The notes under the pieces are model-generated. The model saw nothing but the letters and a program-made list of their open reading frames with translations, searched no databases and was not told where the DNA came from. From positions 4,654,880 through 4,718,879 of the forward strand of contig NZ_CP080997.1 in assembly GCF_019645815.1 (NCBI RefSeq): 64,000 bases of DNA, written 5' to 3'. This stretch comes from Mycolicibacter heraklionensis (lineage in GTDB: Bacteria; Actinomycetota; Actinomycetes; Mycobacteriales; Mycobacteriaceae). This document shows positions 1 through 7,958 of this stretch, piece by piece. A program made the position numbers and the translations under genes. Each line of letters starts with the position of its first letter. Position 1 is the stretch's first letter.

Positions 1-1193
1 GGCAGCGCCTCGACGCCATCGAGGCCGAGATCCGTCAGTCGGCGGCCACCTGGCCGGGCCTGGACACCCCTGCCGGTTCCCGCCAGTTCCAGCGATTCCT
101 GACCGCCAAGACCCGCGAGATCCACCGGGTGGTCTCCGACGCCGTCGCCGACAGCCGGCACCGGGCTCAGCTGGTGCAGACCCTGACCAGCCACTACCGG
201 CTCGGCAGTGGTGAGGACGGCCAGGACCCGCGTATCCGGCTGGTGGACAACACGATTCCGGCTGACGGTCAGCAGCCGCACGATCCCACCATCGCCGGCG
301 TGGGCAGCCCGCCGATGCCGGAGAAGCAGGACGGTTCGCCCTACGACCTGGGCGCGACGATCCCGGGCACCGGCATCGTCATCACCGGCGACCCCGAGAC
401 CGGCCACCCCCGCCTGCACATCCCCGGCAAACCCGATATCGACAACCCCTTCCCCGTCGACGAGGGATTCCGGGCACTGCCGACCGGTACCGCGGTGGGC
501 CCCGACGGTCAGCAATACGCGTTCTACAGTGTGCGGCCCTACGGGCCCGGCACCTCACCGGACAACTACATCGCGCCGGAGTCGCGGGTGCAGAATCTGG
601 CCGATCCGGCAACGGATTTGGGACCGCTGCTGGGCACCCCGCTCGGCTCGGACACCAAGGTGGGCATCTCCCAGGCCAGCGGCGTCTACGACCCGGCATC
701 CGGAACCATGATCATCGTCGGGAACGTCGGTCAGGACGGTCAGCGCGCCCTGTGGCAGTCGGCTCCGGTCGCCGCCGGTGACCCACCCAATGCGTGGATG
801 AACAGCCTGCACGAGGTCGGCACCTTCAGCAATCTCGGTCCCGCCGATCGGGAGAATCAGATCGTGGCCCTACCCCAGGGCGGGTATCTGTTGACCAGCG
901 CGAGCGACGGCGGGCAGATCGTGGGCGTCACCGCGGGCAGCCCGCAGGGCCTGCTCCAGGCTCCTGCACAGGACCTCACCGGCCCCGGGTTCATCCCGAG
1001 CCCCGGAAATCAGCCGGCCGTCCCGTACGGGCCGAGCATCGTCAACGTCGAGACGCTGCCCAACGGCCAAGAGCAGGTCACCATGCGGGTCAGCACGTGG
1101 CCGACGCCGCAGGGCTGGCCGGTCGGGCCGGATGCGCCACCGCCGCCCTATCACCCGCGGACCTACACGACCACCTTCAACATCAACCCGTAG
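1..1193 (+). CDS. C-terminal part of a mycobacterial protein of unknown function (DUF4226-like start)
   Basis: The reading frame is open from the window edge (first full codon at 3) to TAG at 1191-1193, so the true start lies outside the window; an internal GTG at 129 is not needed as a start. The first 65 residues are helical and charged (QRLDAIEAEI...), resembling the DUF4226 domain as I remember it. The rest is Pro/Gly-rich and ends in a beta-type domain with repeated short strands (for example SGVYDPASGTMIIVGNVG) that looks like a propeller or sensor fold. No signal peptide or membrane segment is visible in the part present. Function unknown; the family assignment is tentative. Confidence 0.6.
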   Translation, partial: QRLDAIEAEIRQSAATWPGLDTPAGSRQFQRFLTAKTREIHRVVSDAVADSRHRAQLVQTLTSHYRLGSGEDGQDPRIRLVDNTIPADGQQPHDPTIAGVGSPPMPEKQDGSPYDLGATIPGTGIVITGDPETGHPRLHIPGKPDIDNPFPVDEGFRALPTGTAVGPDGQQYAFYSVRPYGPGTSPDNYIAPESRVQNLADPATDLGPLLGTPLGSDTKVGISQASGVYDPASGTMIIVGNVGQDGQRALWQSAPVAAGDPPNAWMNSLHEVGTFSNLGPADRENQIVALPQGGYLLTSASDGGQIVGVTAGSPQGLLQAPAQDLTGPGFIPSPGNQPAVPYGPSIVNVETLPNGQEQVTMRVSTWPTPQGWPVGPDAPPPPYHPRTYTTTFNINP

Positions 1194-1214
1194 CGCAGGC
1201 TGGGTGTAGAAGGG

Positions 1215-1778
1215 TCAGAACGCCGAGCTGCCCGACGGGCTCAGCACGAACCCGTGATGCCCCAGCGAGGTGTCCAGGCAGGCGACGAGCTGGTCGGTGC
1301 CCACCGCACAGGTGACGTTGCCGTACGACAGCTTCTGCCCGACGCCCAAGAAGGCTCCGTTGGAGAACTGCCGGCCGCAACCGGTCGATTCGCGGTTCAG
1401 CCGCAGGCCCGCCGCGCCCTGGGAGCGCACGGTCCCGATCACGCAGCCACCCGGCACCGGGGCGCCCGAGCCGAGCGGCGCGTTGGCCAAGCCCGGCATG
1501 TCGCCGTCGCACATGATGGCCTGCGACGACCCCGCCGGGGGGTCAATGGCGTCGAATTGGCAGGCCACGTTGTAGGGCGTGGAGAAGTTCACCCAGCGTC
1601 CCGGCCCCTTGGGGCCTGTCGAGATGTAGTTGTCCACCGGAACCGCGGTGAAGTCGTCAAAGTTGGGAAACCCCGCTGGTTGAGCGCCCGCGGGCGATCC
1701 CGGAGCCCCGAGGAGCAGGCCGCCCGCCGCGCCGGCGACGAGCAGAACCCGTATGACTCGACGGATGGAACCGTTCAT
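1215..1778 (-). CDS. Secreted protein of unknown function
   Basis: A 187-residue protein from ATG at 1778. Residues 1-33 form a Sec-type signal peptide (basic MNGSIRRVIR, then a hydrophobic core, cleavage probably after GAQ). The mature part has six cysteines, including VACQF, IMCDG, GGCVIG, TGCGR, VTCAV and VACLD, which suggests disulfides outside the cytoplasm. It lies 10 bp downstream of the gene ending at 1789 and is probably cotranscribed with it. It resembles small exported mycobacterial proteins whose role is unknown; no catalytic motif is visible. Confidence 0.65.
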   Translation of the reverse strand: MNGSIRRVIRVLLVAGAAGGLLLGAPGSPAGAQPAGFPNFDDFTAVPVDNYISTGPKGPGRWVNFSTPYNVACQFDAIDPPAGSSQAIMCDGDMPGLANAPLGSGAPVPGGCVIGTVRSQGAAGLRLNRESTGCGRQFSNGAFLGVGQKLSYGNVTCAVGTDQLVACLDTSLGHHGFVLSPSGSSAF

Positions 1779-1788
1779 CGGTCTCCTG

Positions 1789-2280
1789 TTACGGCTTGGG
1801 GGCCCAGTCCCACACCGACATGTCGTCGCGCGGGTACTGGCTGCAGGCCTCGGTCGACTTGGCGACCACGCCCTTGTTGTTGAAGAAGATCTTCGCGTGG
1901 TTGGGCCACGACACCGTCAGCGGGTCGGCGAAGTTGGTCGCCAGCTCCTCGGAGTAGGCCCGGCGCTGCTCGGGGTTGAGCGAGAAGAACCAGTGCATCT
2001 TGTCGATGGCGGCCTGCTGCACCTGCACCGGCTTGTTGTGCATGTCGATCATGTAGCGCTCGTAGTAGATCGGCGACAGGTCGCGACTGGCGGCCAGCAT
2101 CTGCTCGGCACTGCAGTCGGTGCGGATCACGCGACGCGGGATCGGGAAGTCGTCGGTCGCGTCGGCGGAGGCGGTGGCGGGCAACAGCACCGCGGCCACG
2201 GCTGCGCCCACGGCGGCAGCGGTCACGACGATGCCCCGCAGAATCGGGCGGTGCGTACGCATGGAATCCACTGTAGCCAT
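1789..2280 (-). CDS. Exported protein, DUF5078-like
   Basis: A 163-residue protein from ATG at 2280 (an in-frame ATG at 2262 is an alternative). A long hydrophobic stretch ([19 protein letters not shown], then ASA) is a signal peptide, leaving about 125 mature residues with two cysteines. The mature part is rich in aromatic and charged residues ([45 protein letters not shown]) and fits a small mycobacterial family I recall as DUF5078; the family name is from memory. It heads a likely two-gene unit with the secreted protein ending at 1215. Function unknown. Confidence 0.6.
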   Translation of the reverse strand: MATVDSMRTHRPILRGIVVTAAAVGAAVAAVLLPATASADATDDFPIPRRVIRTDCSAEQMLAASRDLSPIYYERYMIDMHNKPVQVQQAAIDKMHWFFSLNPEQRRAYSEELATNFADPLTVSWPNHAKIFFNNKGVVAKSTEACSQYPRDDMSVWDWAPKP

Positions 2281-2409
2281 TCCCCGGGCCCTTTCACTCT
2301 GTCCGTTTTTTCGACGCCAAACCCGCCGGTGAGACCGCTGAGCCGGGTGAAGCAGGTGAGGCGAATGGGCCGGCAGTCGGCCCGACTCGCCATCCGAACT
2401 CAGTAAGCA

Positions 2410-2435
2410 ATGCTACATAACTTTAGTCATGCTAC
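2410..2435. repeat. Direct repeat ATGCTAC in the region upstream of the exported-protein pair
   Basis: ATGCTAC occurs at 2410-2416 and 2429-2435, 19 bp apart, in the 199-bp space between the mmpL4 stop and the exported gene starting at 2280. On the minus strand it sits about 130-155 bp upstream of that start and includes a TTAGG half that only weakly resembles an iron box. It may be a regulator site; there is no proof. Confidence 0.3.
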
Positions 2436-2479
2436 CTAATTGTTTTCTGGCCTCTGAGCATGCGATCGCTCACAGCCGG

Positions 2480-5389
2480 CTACCGGTTGTGGGCCAGCTC
2501 CTCGGTGTCCGCCGCGTCCCCGCCGCGAGCGAGGGCGGCGGCTTGTCGATGCCGGGCGGCCTTCCCGCCGACGTGCGGCAGCACGTTGATCGGCCACCAG
2601 AACCAGCGCCCCAGCAGCGCCGCGATCGACGGCGTCATGAACGACCGGACGATCAAGGTGTCGAACATCAGCCCCAGGCCGATGGTGGTGCCGATCTGGC
2701 CGATGATGCGCAGGTCGCTCACGGCCATCGACGTCATGGTGAAGGCGAAGACCAGCCCGGCCGAGGTCACGACCTTCCCGGTGCCGCCCATCGCCCGGAT
2801 GATGCCGGTATGCAGCCCGGCGTGGATCTCCTCCTTGAACCGGGCCACCAGTAGCAGGTTGTAGTCCGAGCCCACCGCCAGCAGGATGATCACGCTCATC
2901 ACCAGCACCAGCCAGTGCAGCTGGATGCCGATGAGGTACTGCCAGAACAGCACCGACAGCCCGAACGACGCGCCCAGCGACAGCGCCACGGTGCCAACGA
3001 TCACCAACGCCGCGATCAGCGCCCGGGTGATCAGCAGCATGATGATGAAAATCAGGCACAGCGAGGCGATTCCGGCGATCAGCAGGTCATAGTTGGAGCC
3101 GTCGTGCATGTCCTTGAACAGCGACGCGGTACCGCCGAGGTAGATCTTGGCGTCCTCGAGCGGCGTGCCCTTCAGCGCTTCCTCGGCCGCGGTACGGATC
3201 TTGTCGATGTGCGAAATGCCTTCGGCGGTAGCCGGATTGCCCCGGTGGCTGATCATCATCCGGACGGCCTTGCCATCCGGGGAGATGAACATCTTCATCG
3301 CGCGCTTGAAGTCCGGGTTTTGGAACACCTCCGGCGGCAGGTAGAACGAGTCGTCGTTCTTGGACTCGTCGAACGCCTTACCCATTGCGGTGGCGTTGTC
3401 GCTCATCTCGTCCATCTGGTCGAAGATGCCGGACATGGTGCTGTGCATCGTCAGCATCATGGTCCGCATGGTGTCCATGGTGTCGATCATCGGCGGGAAG
3501 GTGGTCAGCATCTGCGGCATGAGGGCGTCCATGTCCCCCATGTGCGCGATCATCTTGTCCATGCTCTCGCTCATCGGATCAACGCTGTCGACCATGTCGA
3601 ACGCCGAGCGCAACGAGAAGCAGATCGGGATGTCGTAGCAGTGCGGTTCCCAGTAGAAGTAGTTGCGGATGGGCCGCCAGAAGTCTTCGAAATCGGCGAT
3701 GTGGTCCCGGATCTGGTAGATCTGGGCCTGTAGGTCGTCCATGTCGACGACCATCTCGTGGGTGGTGGCGGCGAGTTGGCTCATGTAGCCATACATCTGG
3801 CGCATGGTGGCGATGGTCTGGGCCATCGCCTCGGCCTGGGTCAGCATGTCATCCATGCGCTTCTTCTGGAACTGCATGGTCTGCAGCTGACCGGCGTTCT
3901 GCATGCTGATCTGGAACGGGATCGAGGTGTGTTCCAGCGGGGTTCCCTGCGGGCGGGTGATGGCCTGCACCCGGGAGATCCCGACGACCTTGAAGATGGA
4001 CTTGGCCAGCTTGTCGATGATCAGGAAGTCCGACGGGTTGCGCATGTCGTGGTCGGCTTCGACCAGCAGGATCTCGGGCAGCATCCGCGACTGCGAGAAA
4101 TGCCGGTCGGCCGCGGCGAAGCCCTCGTTGGCGGGGATGTCGGTGGGGATGTATTTCCGGTCGTCGTAGGCCGGCTGATAACCCGGCAGCGCCAGCAGGC
4201 CGACGGCCGCGATCGCCAGTGAGGCGACCAGCACCGGACCCGGCCAGCGGACGATCACCGTCGCCACCCGCCGCCAACCGCGGGTGCTGGTGGCGCGCTT
4301 GGGGTCGAACAGCCCGAACCGGCTGCCGACGGTGATGATCGCCGGGCCCAGCGTCAACGCCGCGGTGACCGAGATGAGCATGCCCACCGCGCACGGGATA
4401 CCCAGCGTGACGAAGTAGGGCATCCGGGTGAAGTGCAGACAGAACACCGCTCCGGCGATGGTCAGACCCGAGCCCAGGATGACGTGCGCGACGCCTCCGA
4501 ATGCCGTGTAGTACGCCGACTCCCGGTCTTCACCGGCTTGGCGCGCCTCGTGATAGCGGCCGATCAGGAAGATCGCATAGTCGGTGCCGGCAGCGATCGC
4601 CAGCGAGACCAGCAGGTTGACGGAGAACGTCGTCAACCCCACCCAGTGGTGGTGACCCATGAACGCCACCACTCCGCTGGCCGCGTTCAGTTCCATGTAG
4701 ACCATGCCCAACAGCAGCGCCACCGTGATGATCGACCGGTAGACGAGCAACAACATGGTCAGGATCACCAGGATGGTGACCACCATCATCTTGAACATCG
4801 ACTTGTCGCCGGCATGGTTCATGTCCTTGGCCAGCGCCGCGGTGCCGGTCACGTAGACGGTCAACCCGGGTGGTGTCTGGACCGAGTCCACGATCTGGCG
4901 AACGGCTTCGACGGAGTCGTTCGCCGCCGCCTGGCCGATATTGCCGACCAGATTCAGTTGCACGTAAGTCGCTCTGCCGTCGGCGCTTTGGGCGCCGACC
5001 GCGGTCATCGGATCACCCCAGAAGTCCTGCACGTGCTGGACGTGTGCGGTGTCGGCCTTGAGCTTCTCGACCACTTCGGCGTAGTACTCGTGTTCGGCGT
5101 CGCCCAGCTCGTGGTCGGACTCCAGCACGACCATCGCGGTGCTGTCGGAGTCCGACTCTTGGAAGATCCGGCCCATCTCGGTCATGGCCTGCATGGCCGG
5201 GGCGTCTTGGGGACTCGCCGAGACGGCGTTCTGTTTGCCGACCTCTTCCAGCGGCGGGACGGTGGCGACGAGCACCGCGATCAGCGCCAACCACGCCAGA
5301 ATGATCGGTATGGCGAACCGGCGGATGGTCCGTGCGATGAACGGTCGCTCCGGCGCTCCGCCGGCACGACGCGTACCGGGCTGGCTCAT
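2480..5389 (-). CDS. mmpL4: RND-family lipid/siderophore exporter MmpL4-type
   Basis: A 969-residue MmpL, the usual length for the MmpL4 group (about 967). The order is an N-terminal membrane helix ([18 protein letters not shown] region), a large periplasmic loop, five clustered helices with the proton-relay Asp-Tyr pair in [14 protein letters not shown], a second loop with coiled-coil-like Met-rich helices (about residues 480-680), and a second helix cluster with [12 protein letters not shown]. It is very close to M. tuberculosis MmpL4 as I remember it ([28 protein letters not shown]-type motifs). MmpL4 works with MmpS4 in the inner membrane to export siderophores, and related proteins export glycopeptidolipids. 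The start ATG at 5389 overlaps the mmpS stop (ATGA), so translation is coupled. Confidence 0.92.
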   Translation of the reverse strand: MSQPGTRRAGGAPERPFIARTIRRFAIPIILAWLALIAVLVATVPPLEEVGKQNAVSASPQDAPAMQAMTEMGRIFQESDSDSTAMVVLESDHELGDAEHEYYAEVVEKLKADTAHVQHVQDFWGDPMTAVGAQSADGRATYVQLNLVGNIGQAAANDSVEAVRQIVDSVQTPPGLTVYVTGTAALAKDMNHAGDKSMFKMMVVTILVILTMLLLVYRSIITVALLLGMVYMELNAASGVVAFMGHHHWVGLTTFSVNLLVSLAIAAGTDYAIFLIGRYHEARQAGEDRESAYYTAFGGVAHVILGSGLTIAGAVFCLHFTRMPYFVTLGIPCAVGMLISVTAALTLGPAIITVGSRFGLFDPKRATSTRGWRRVATVIVRWPGPVLVASLAIAAVGLLALPGYQPAYDDRKYIPTDIPANEGFAAADRHFSQSRMLPEILLVEADHDMRNPSDFLIIDKLAKSIFKVVGISRVQAITRPQGTPLEHTSIPFQISMQNAGQLQTMQFQKKRMDDMLTQAEAMAQTIATMRQMYGYMSQLAATTHEMVVDMDDLQAQIYQIRDHIADFEDFWRPIRNYFYWEPHCYDIPICFSLRSAFDMVDSVDPMSESMDKMIAHMGDMDALMPQMLTTFPPMIDTMDTMRTMMLTMHSTMSGIFDQMDEMSDNATAMGKAFDESKNDDSFYLPPEVFQNPDFKRAMKMFISPDGKAVRMMISHRGNPATAEGISHIDKIRTAAEEALKGTPLEDAKIYLGGTASLFKDMHDGSNYDLLIAGIASLCLIFIIMLLITRALIAALVIVGTVALSLGASFGLSVLFWQYLIGIQLHWLVLVMSVIILLAVGSDYNLLLVARFKEEIHAGLHTGIIRAMGGTGKVVTSAGLVFAFTMTSMAVSDLRIIGQIGTTIGLGLMFDTLIVRSFMTPSIAALLGRWFWWPINVLPHVGGKAARHRQAAALARGGDAADTEELAHNR

Positions 5390-5817
5390 GCCGCCTTCAG
5401 CAGGCAGAAGGTATAGGCGTTGACCTCGTTGGAGATTCGTTCGGCCTTGACTTCGCCGTCCACGATGATGCGGCAGCCGATACTGTTGCTATTGCCTTGG
5501 GCCATGATGCTTCCCACCACCGCGGGAAGAGTGGTGACGATTTCGAGCTGCCACGGCAGCGTAACGTCTTGCACGCGTTGCGGTTCGGAGTTGACGTCGA
5601 AGTAGCTGATGTCAGCCACCGTTCCGGGCGGGCCGAAGATCTCATAGGTCAACCGCTTGGGGTTGAAGGGCTTGGTCTCGTCGACCTGGCCGTCGGAATA
5701 GGACGGGCGCTTCTCAGAGCCGAACAGGCCGTGGATGCGCGTCACGGCGAATGCGGCGACGCAGACCACTGCCAATATCACCAGGGGTATCCACACCCGG
5801 CTCAGTACCTTGAAAAT
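5386..5817 (-). CDS. mmpS4: MmpS4-type accessory membrane protein of the MmpL exporter
   Basis: About 143 residues: one N-terminal membrane helix ([17 protein letters not shown]) followed by a periplasmic beta domain with the family signature ([39 protein letters not shown]). Similarity to M. tuberculosis MmpS4 is extensive. The family acts as the periplasmic partner of MmpL. No ATG, GTG or TTG sits at the expected place: an ATT at 5817 follows GAGGGG with 6-nt spacing and gives the usual length; a GTG at 5796 would remove seven residues and start at WIPL. An in-frame ATG at 5862 lacks a ribosome site and adds an atypical Trp/Cys-rich tail. The gene lies divergent to a TetR gene across an operator-like region. 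Confidence 0.9.
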   Translation of the reverse strand: MFKVLSRVWIPLVILAVVCVAAFAVTRIHGLFGSEKRPSYSDGQVDETKPFNPKRLTYEIFGPPGTVADISYFDVNSEPQRVQDVTLPWQLEIVTTLPAVVGSIMAQGNSNSIGCRIIVDGEVKAERISNEVNAYTFCLLKAA

Positions 5818-5865
5818 CGAAGTCCCCTCACACCAGGAAGCTTTGGATACCCTAACCCACATCAA

Positions 5866-5881
5866 CGTGCGTAAACGCACG
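5866..5881. promoter_or_regulatory. Inverted repeat, candidate operator (mmpS side)
   Basis: CGTGCGT-AA-ACGCACG, 7-bp perfect arms with a 2-nt spacer, just upstream of the likely mmpS4 promoter. It shares the GTGCGT/ACGCAC half site with the palindrome at 5907-5925, so the same TetR dimer probably binds both. Binding is inferred from position and symmetry. Confidence 0.6.
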
Positions 5882-5906
5882 CTACAGCACACCCACGGAG
5901 GCCCGC

Positions 5907-5925
5907 AACGCACATCATGTGCGTT
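5907..5925. promoter_or_regulatory. Inverted repeat, candidate TetR operator (tetR side)
   Basis: AACGCACAT-C-ATGTGCGTT, 9-bp perfect arms around one base. It directly precedes and overlaps by one base the -10 hexamer TATCCT (5925-5930) that lies 7 nt before GTG 5937, so a bound dimer would block transcription of the tetR gene itself. Position and symmetry are typical of an autoregulatory TetR operator. Confidence 0.65.
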
Positions 5926-5936
5926 ATCCTCTCGCT

Positions 5937-6620
5937 GTGCGTCAGGTCGCTTTCAAACGCGCCCGCAGCGACGCGAACAAGCGTCAGCGGGCTGAAGCGT
6001 TGATGGAGGCCGCCCGCTCGGTGGCGATAGAGACCGGCGTGGCATCGGTGACCCTGACCGCGGTGGCCGGCAGGGCCGGGGTGCACCACTCGGCGGTACG
6101 GCGTTACTTCAGCTCCCACAAAGAGGTGCTGCTGCGACTAGCCGCCGAGAGCTGGGAAGGCTGGTCAGACACCGTTTGCACGGCACTGCAACAGTCCGAA
6201 GCGATGTCGCCGGACCGGGTGGCCGCCACCCTGGCCAGCGGATTGGCCGCCGACCCGTTGTTCTGCGACATGCTGGCCAACCTGCACTTGCACCTCGACC
6301 ACGAAGTAGACGCCGAGCGGGTGATCGAGATCCGGCGAAAGATCACCGCGGCGGGGCTGACCATGGCCGACGCCCTGCTGCAGGCACTGCCCCGACTGGG
6401 CAAGCAAGGTGCCTTCGACCTGTTGTTGGCGTCCTATTCGCTGGCAGCGCCGCTGTGGCAGGTGGCGCACCCACCGACGAAGCTGGCCGACGCCTATGCC
6501 GCGGAGCGGCAGGTGCCGCCGGAGTGGAACTTGGACTTCACCACCGCGTTGACCCGGCTGCTCACCGCCACCTGCGTCGGGCTGCTCCGGCCGCCGGAGT
6601 CCGTTCCCGCCAAGGCCTGA
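5937..6620 (+). CDS. TetR-family repressor, likely regulator of mmpS4-mmpL4
   Basis: About 227 residues. The N-terminal helix-turn-helix (residues about 15-60: [20 protein letters not shown], then [24 protein letters not shown]) is a clear TetR DNA-binding domain; the C-terminal two thirds is an all-helical ligand/dimer domain. GTG 5937 is preferred over GTG 5919 because the latter lies inside the palindrome, whereas 5937 sits 7 nt after TATCCT, giving a leaderless transcript. It is divergent from mmpS4-mmpL4 with two related dyads between them, so it probably represses both directions. The ligand is unknown. Confidence 0.85.
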   Translation: MRQVAFKRARSDANKRQRAEALMEAARSVAIETGVASVTLTAVAGRAGVHHSAVRRYFSSHKEVLLRLAAESWEGWSDTVCTALQQSEAMSPDRVAATLASGLAADPLFCDMLANLHLHLDHEVDAERVIEIRRKITAAGLTMADALLQALPRLGKQGAFDLLLASYSLAAPLWQVAHPPTKLADAYAAERQVPPEWNLDFTTALTRLLTATCVGLLRPPESVPAKA

Positions 6621-6995
6621 ACAGGCTCCACTTGCGCCAACATATCTCCTGTGGTATCAGAAACCTATACCTATTGACATAGATTTTCTTCGATATGTCA
6701 CGGAGGTACAACGTGTTGTCACTGCGTACAGACCGGATTGAACACTCGATCGTTCCGCGCCCTCGTGACCTGACATCGACCCGAGCCGCGAACTGGTGTT
6801 TCCGACCCGGAACGCGGGGTACTCAGCCACCAGGTGCTTCTCGGCGAGAACCTCGACAGCCCCGCTTCATCGAAGTCAGGGGCGGCGGGAAACGAAAGGC
6901 GACCACCGCCTGACCGCCAACGCTGTCCAACCCTGCTCAGCCGGCGGTGTGAAGGTTTGTCACCCCGCCGCTCAATGTCACCGGAGGTACCGCTC
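6621..6995 (+). other. 375-bp region between tetR and the DMT gene; possible 66-codon ORF
   Basis: Contains a dyad GACATA/TATGTC (6677-6682 and 6694-6699), a small dyad ACAAC-GT-GTTGT (about 6708-6719), and a good ribosome site CGGAGGTAC followed by GTG at 6713. The ORF from there to TGA 6913 encodes an Arg/Pro-rich 66-residue peptide without recognisable features, so it may not be a gene. The string TGTCAC(C)GGAGGTAC recurs immediately before the DMT start at 6996, suggesting a small duplication of the translation start region. Confidence 0.35.
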
Positions 6996-7925
6996 ATGGT
7001 CAAGGCGTGTATCGCCTCACTGCTCGCATTGAGTTCTGCCGCGTGCATCGCACTCGGCGACGTGCTGCAGCAGCATTCCGCGTATCGGTTCAACGACCGA
7101 CTCGGCTACCTCGAACTCCTGGCGCAGCTGGTCCGGGATCGGCGGTGGCGGTGGGGTGCGGTACTGCTGGCGGCGAGTATCGGGCTACAGGCTGCGGCCC
7201 TGAGCCAGTATTCGGTGCTGCTGGTACAGGCGATGCTCGTACCGTCGGTGTTGTTCGCACTGGTGATCAACGCCAGGTGGACCCACCGCACCATGAGCGC
7301 CCGCGAATGGATGTGGGCCGGACTGCTGACGGTCGCCGTCATCCTGATCGTCACCGTCGGCAATCCGCGGCCCAGCCTCGCGCACGTGTCGGGCCACACC
7401 TGGGCCGCGGTGGCCGCCGTTTTCGGGCCGCTGCTGCTGGGCTGCATCGCGTTGGCGAGACGTCGGCACGGTGCACTGTCGGCGATGCTGCTGGCGCTCG
7501 TGGCGGGATCGCTGTGGGGTGTGTTCGCCGTCCTCACCAAACAGGTCACCAGCCGGCTGGGCGACGGGCTGTGGGAGCTGGCGCGCACACCCGAGTTCTA
7601 TGGCTGCCTGCTGACCGTGGCGGGGGGCTTCGTACTGGGGCAGGCAGCGTTTCGGGCCGGACCGCTGACCGCGTCGATGCCCGCGCTGGAGGTGTCGCAA
7701 CCGGTTGTGGCGGCGGGCCTGAGTGTCGTCGTTCTCGGCGAGACGCTCAACACCGGCGGTCTCCCGATAGTCATCCTGTCAGCGGCGACGCTGGTGATGG
7801 TGGCGGCAATCATCAAGCTCGCACGCGTCGAAGCGGCCGAGGCGACAAATCCCCCGGATCGCGGTGAGGCCTCCGTGGTTCCGGCGACGGGTGCAGCAGG
7901 CACTCGACATCTCAGCAGCGCGTGA
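6996..7925 (+). CDS. DMT-superfamily (EamA-like) membrane transporter
   Basis: About 309 residues with nine to ten hydrophobic helices in two similar halves, the drug/metabolite transporter pattern. The C-terminal half has the typical QAAFRAGPLTASMPALEVSQPVVAAGLSVVVLGE sequence layout (cut here: AFRAGPLTASMPALEVSQP), where the last helices carry a conserved Pro and Glu. ATG 6996 follows CCGGAGGTAC; longer upstream frames lack a ribosome site. The substrate is unknown. It is followed after 33 bp by an MmpL gene and then eis, probably as one transcription unit downstream of the TetR region. Confidence 0.75.
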   Translation: MVKACIASLLALSSAACIALGDVLQQHSAYRFNDRLGYLELLAQLVRDRRWRWGAVLLAASIGLQAAALSQYSVLLVQAMLVPSVLFALVINARWTHRTMSAREWMWAGLLTVAVILIVTVGNPRPSLAHVSGHTWAAVAAVFGPLLLGCIALARRRHGALSAMLLALVAGSLWGVFAVLTKQVTSRLGDGLWELARTPEFYGCLLTVAGGFVLGQAAFRAGPLTASMPALEVSQPVVAAGLSVVVLGETLNTGGLPIVILSAATLVMVAAIIKLARVEAAEATNPPDRGEASVVPATGAAGTRHLSSA

Positions 7926-7958
7926 CCGAGGAATCCGACAGCAGAAGGGACGCCGGAG

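Noticed and set aside
2425-2445. Iron box before the exported protein at 2280
   Set aside because: Only the TTAGG half matches; symmetry with the other half is missing, unlike the box at 37272.
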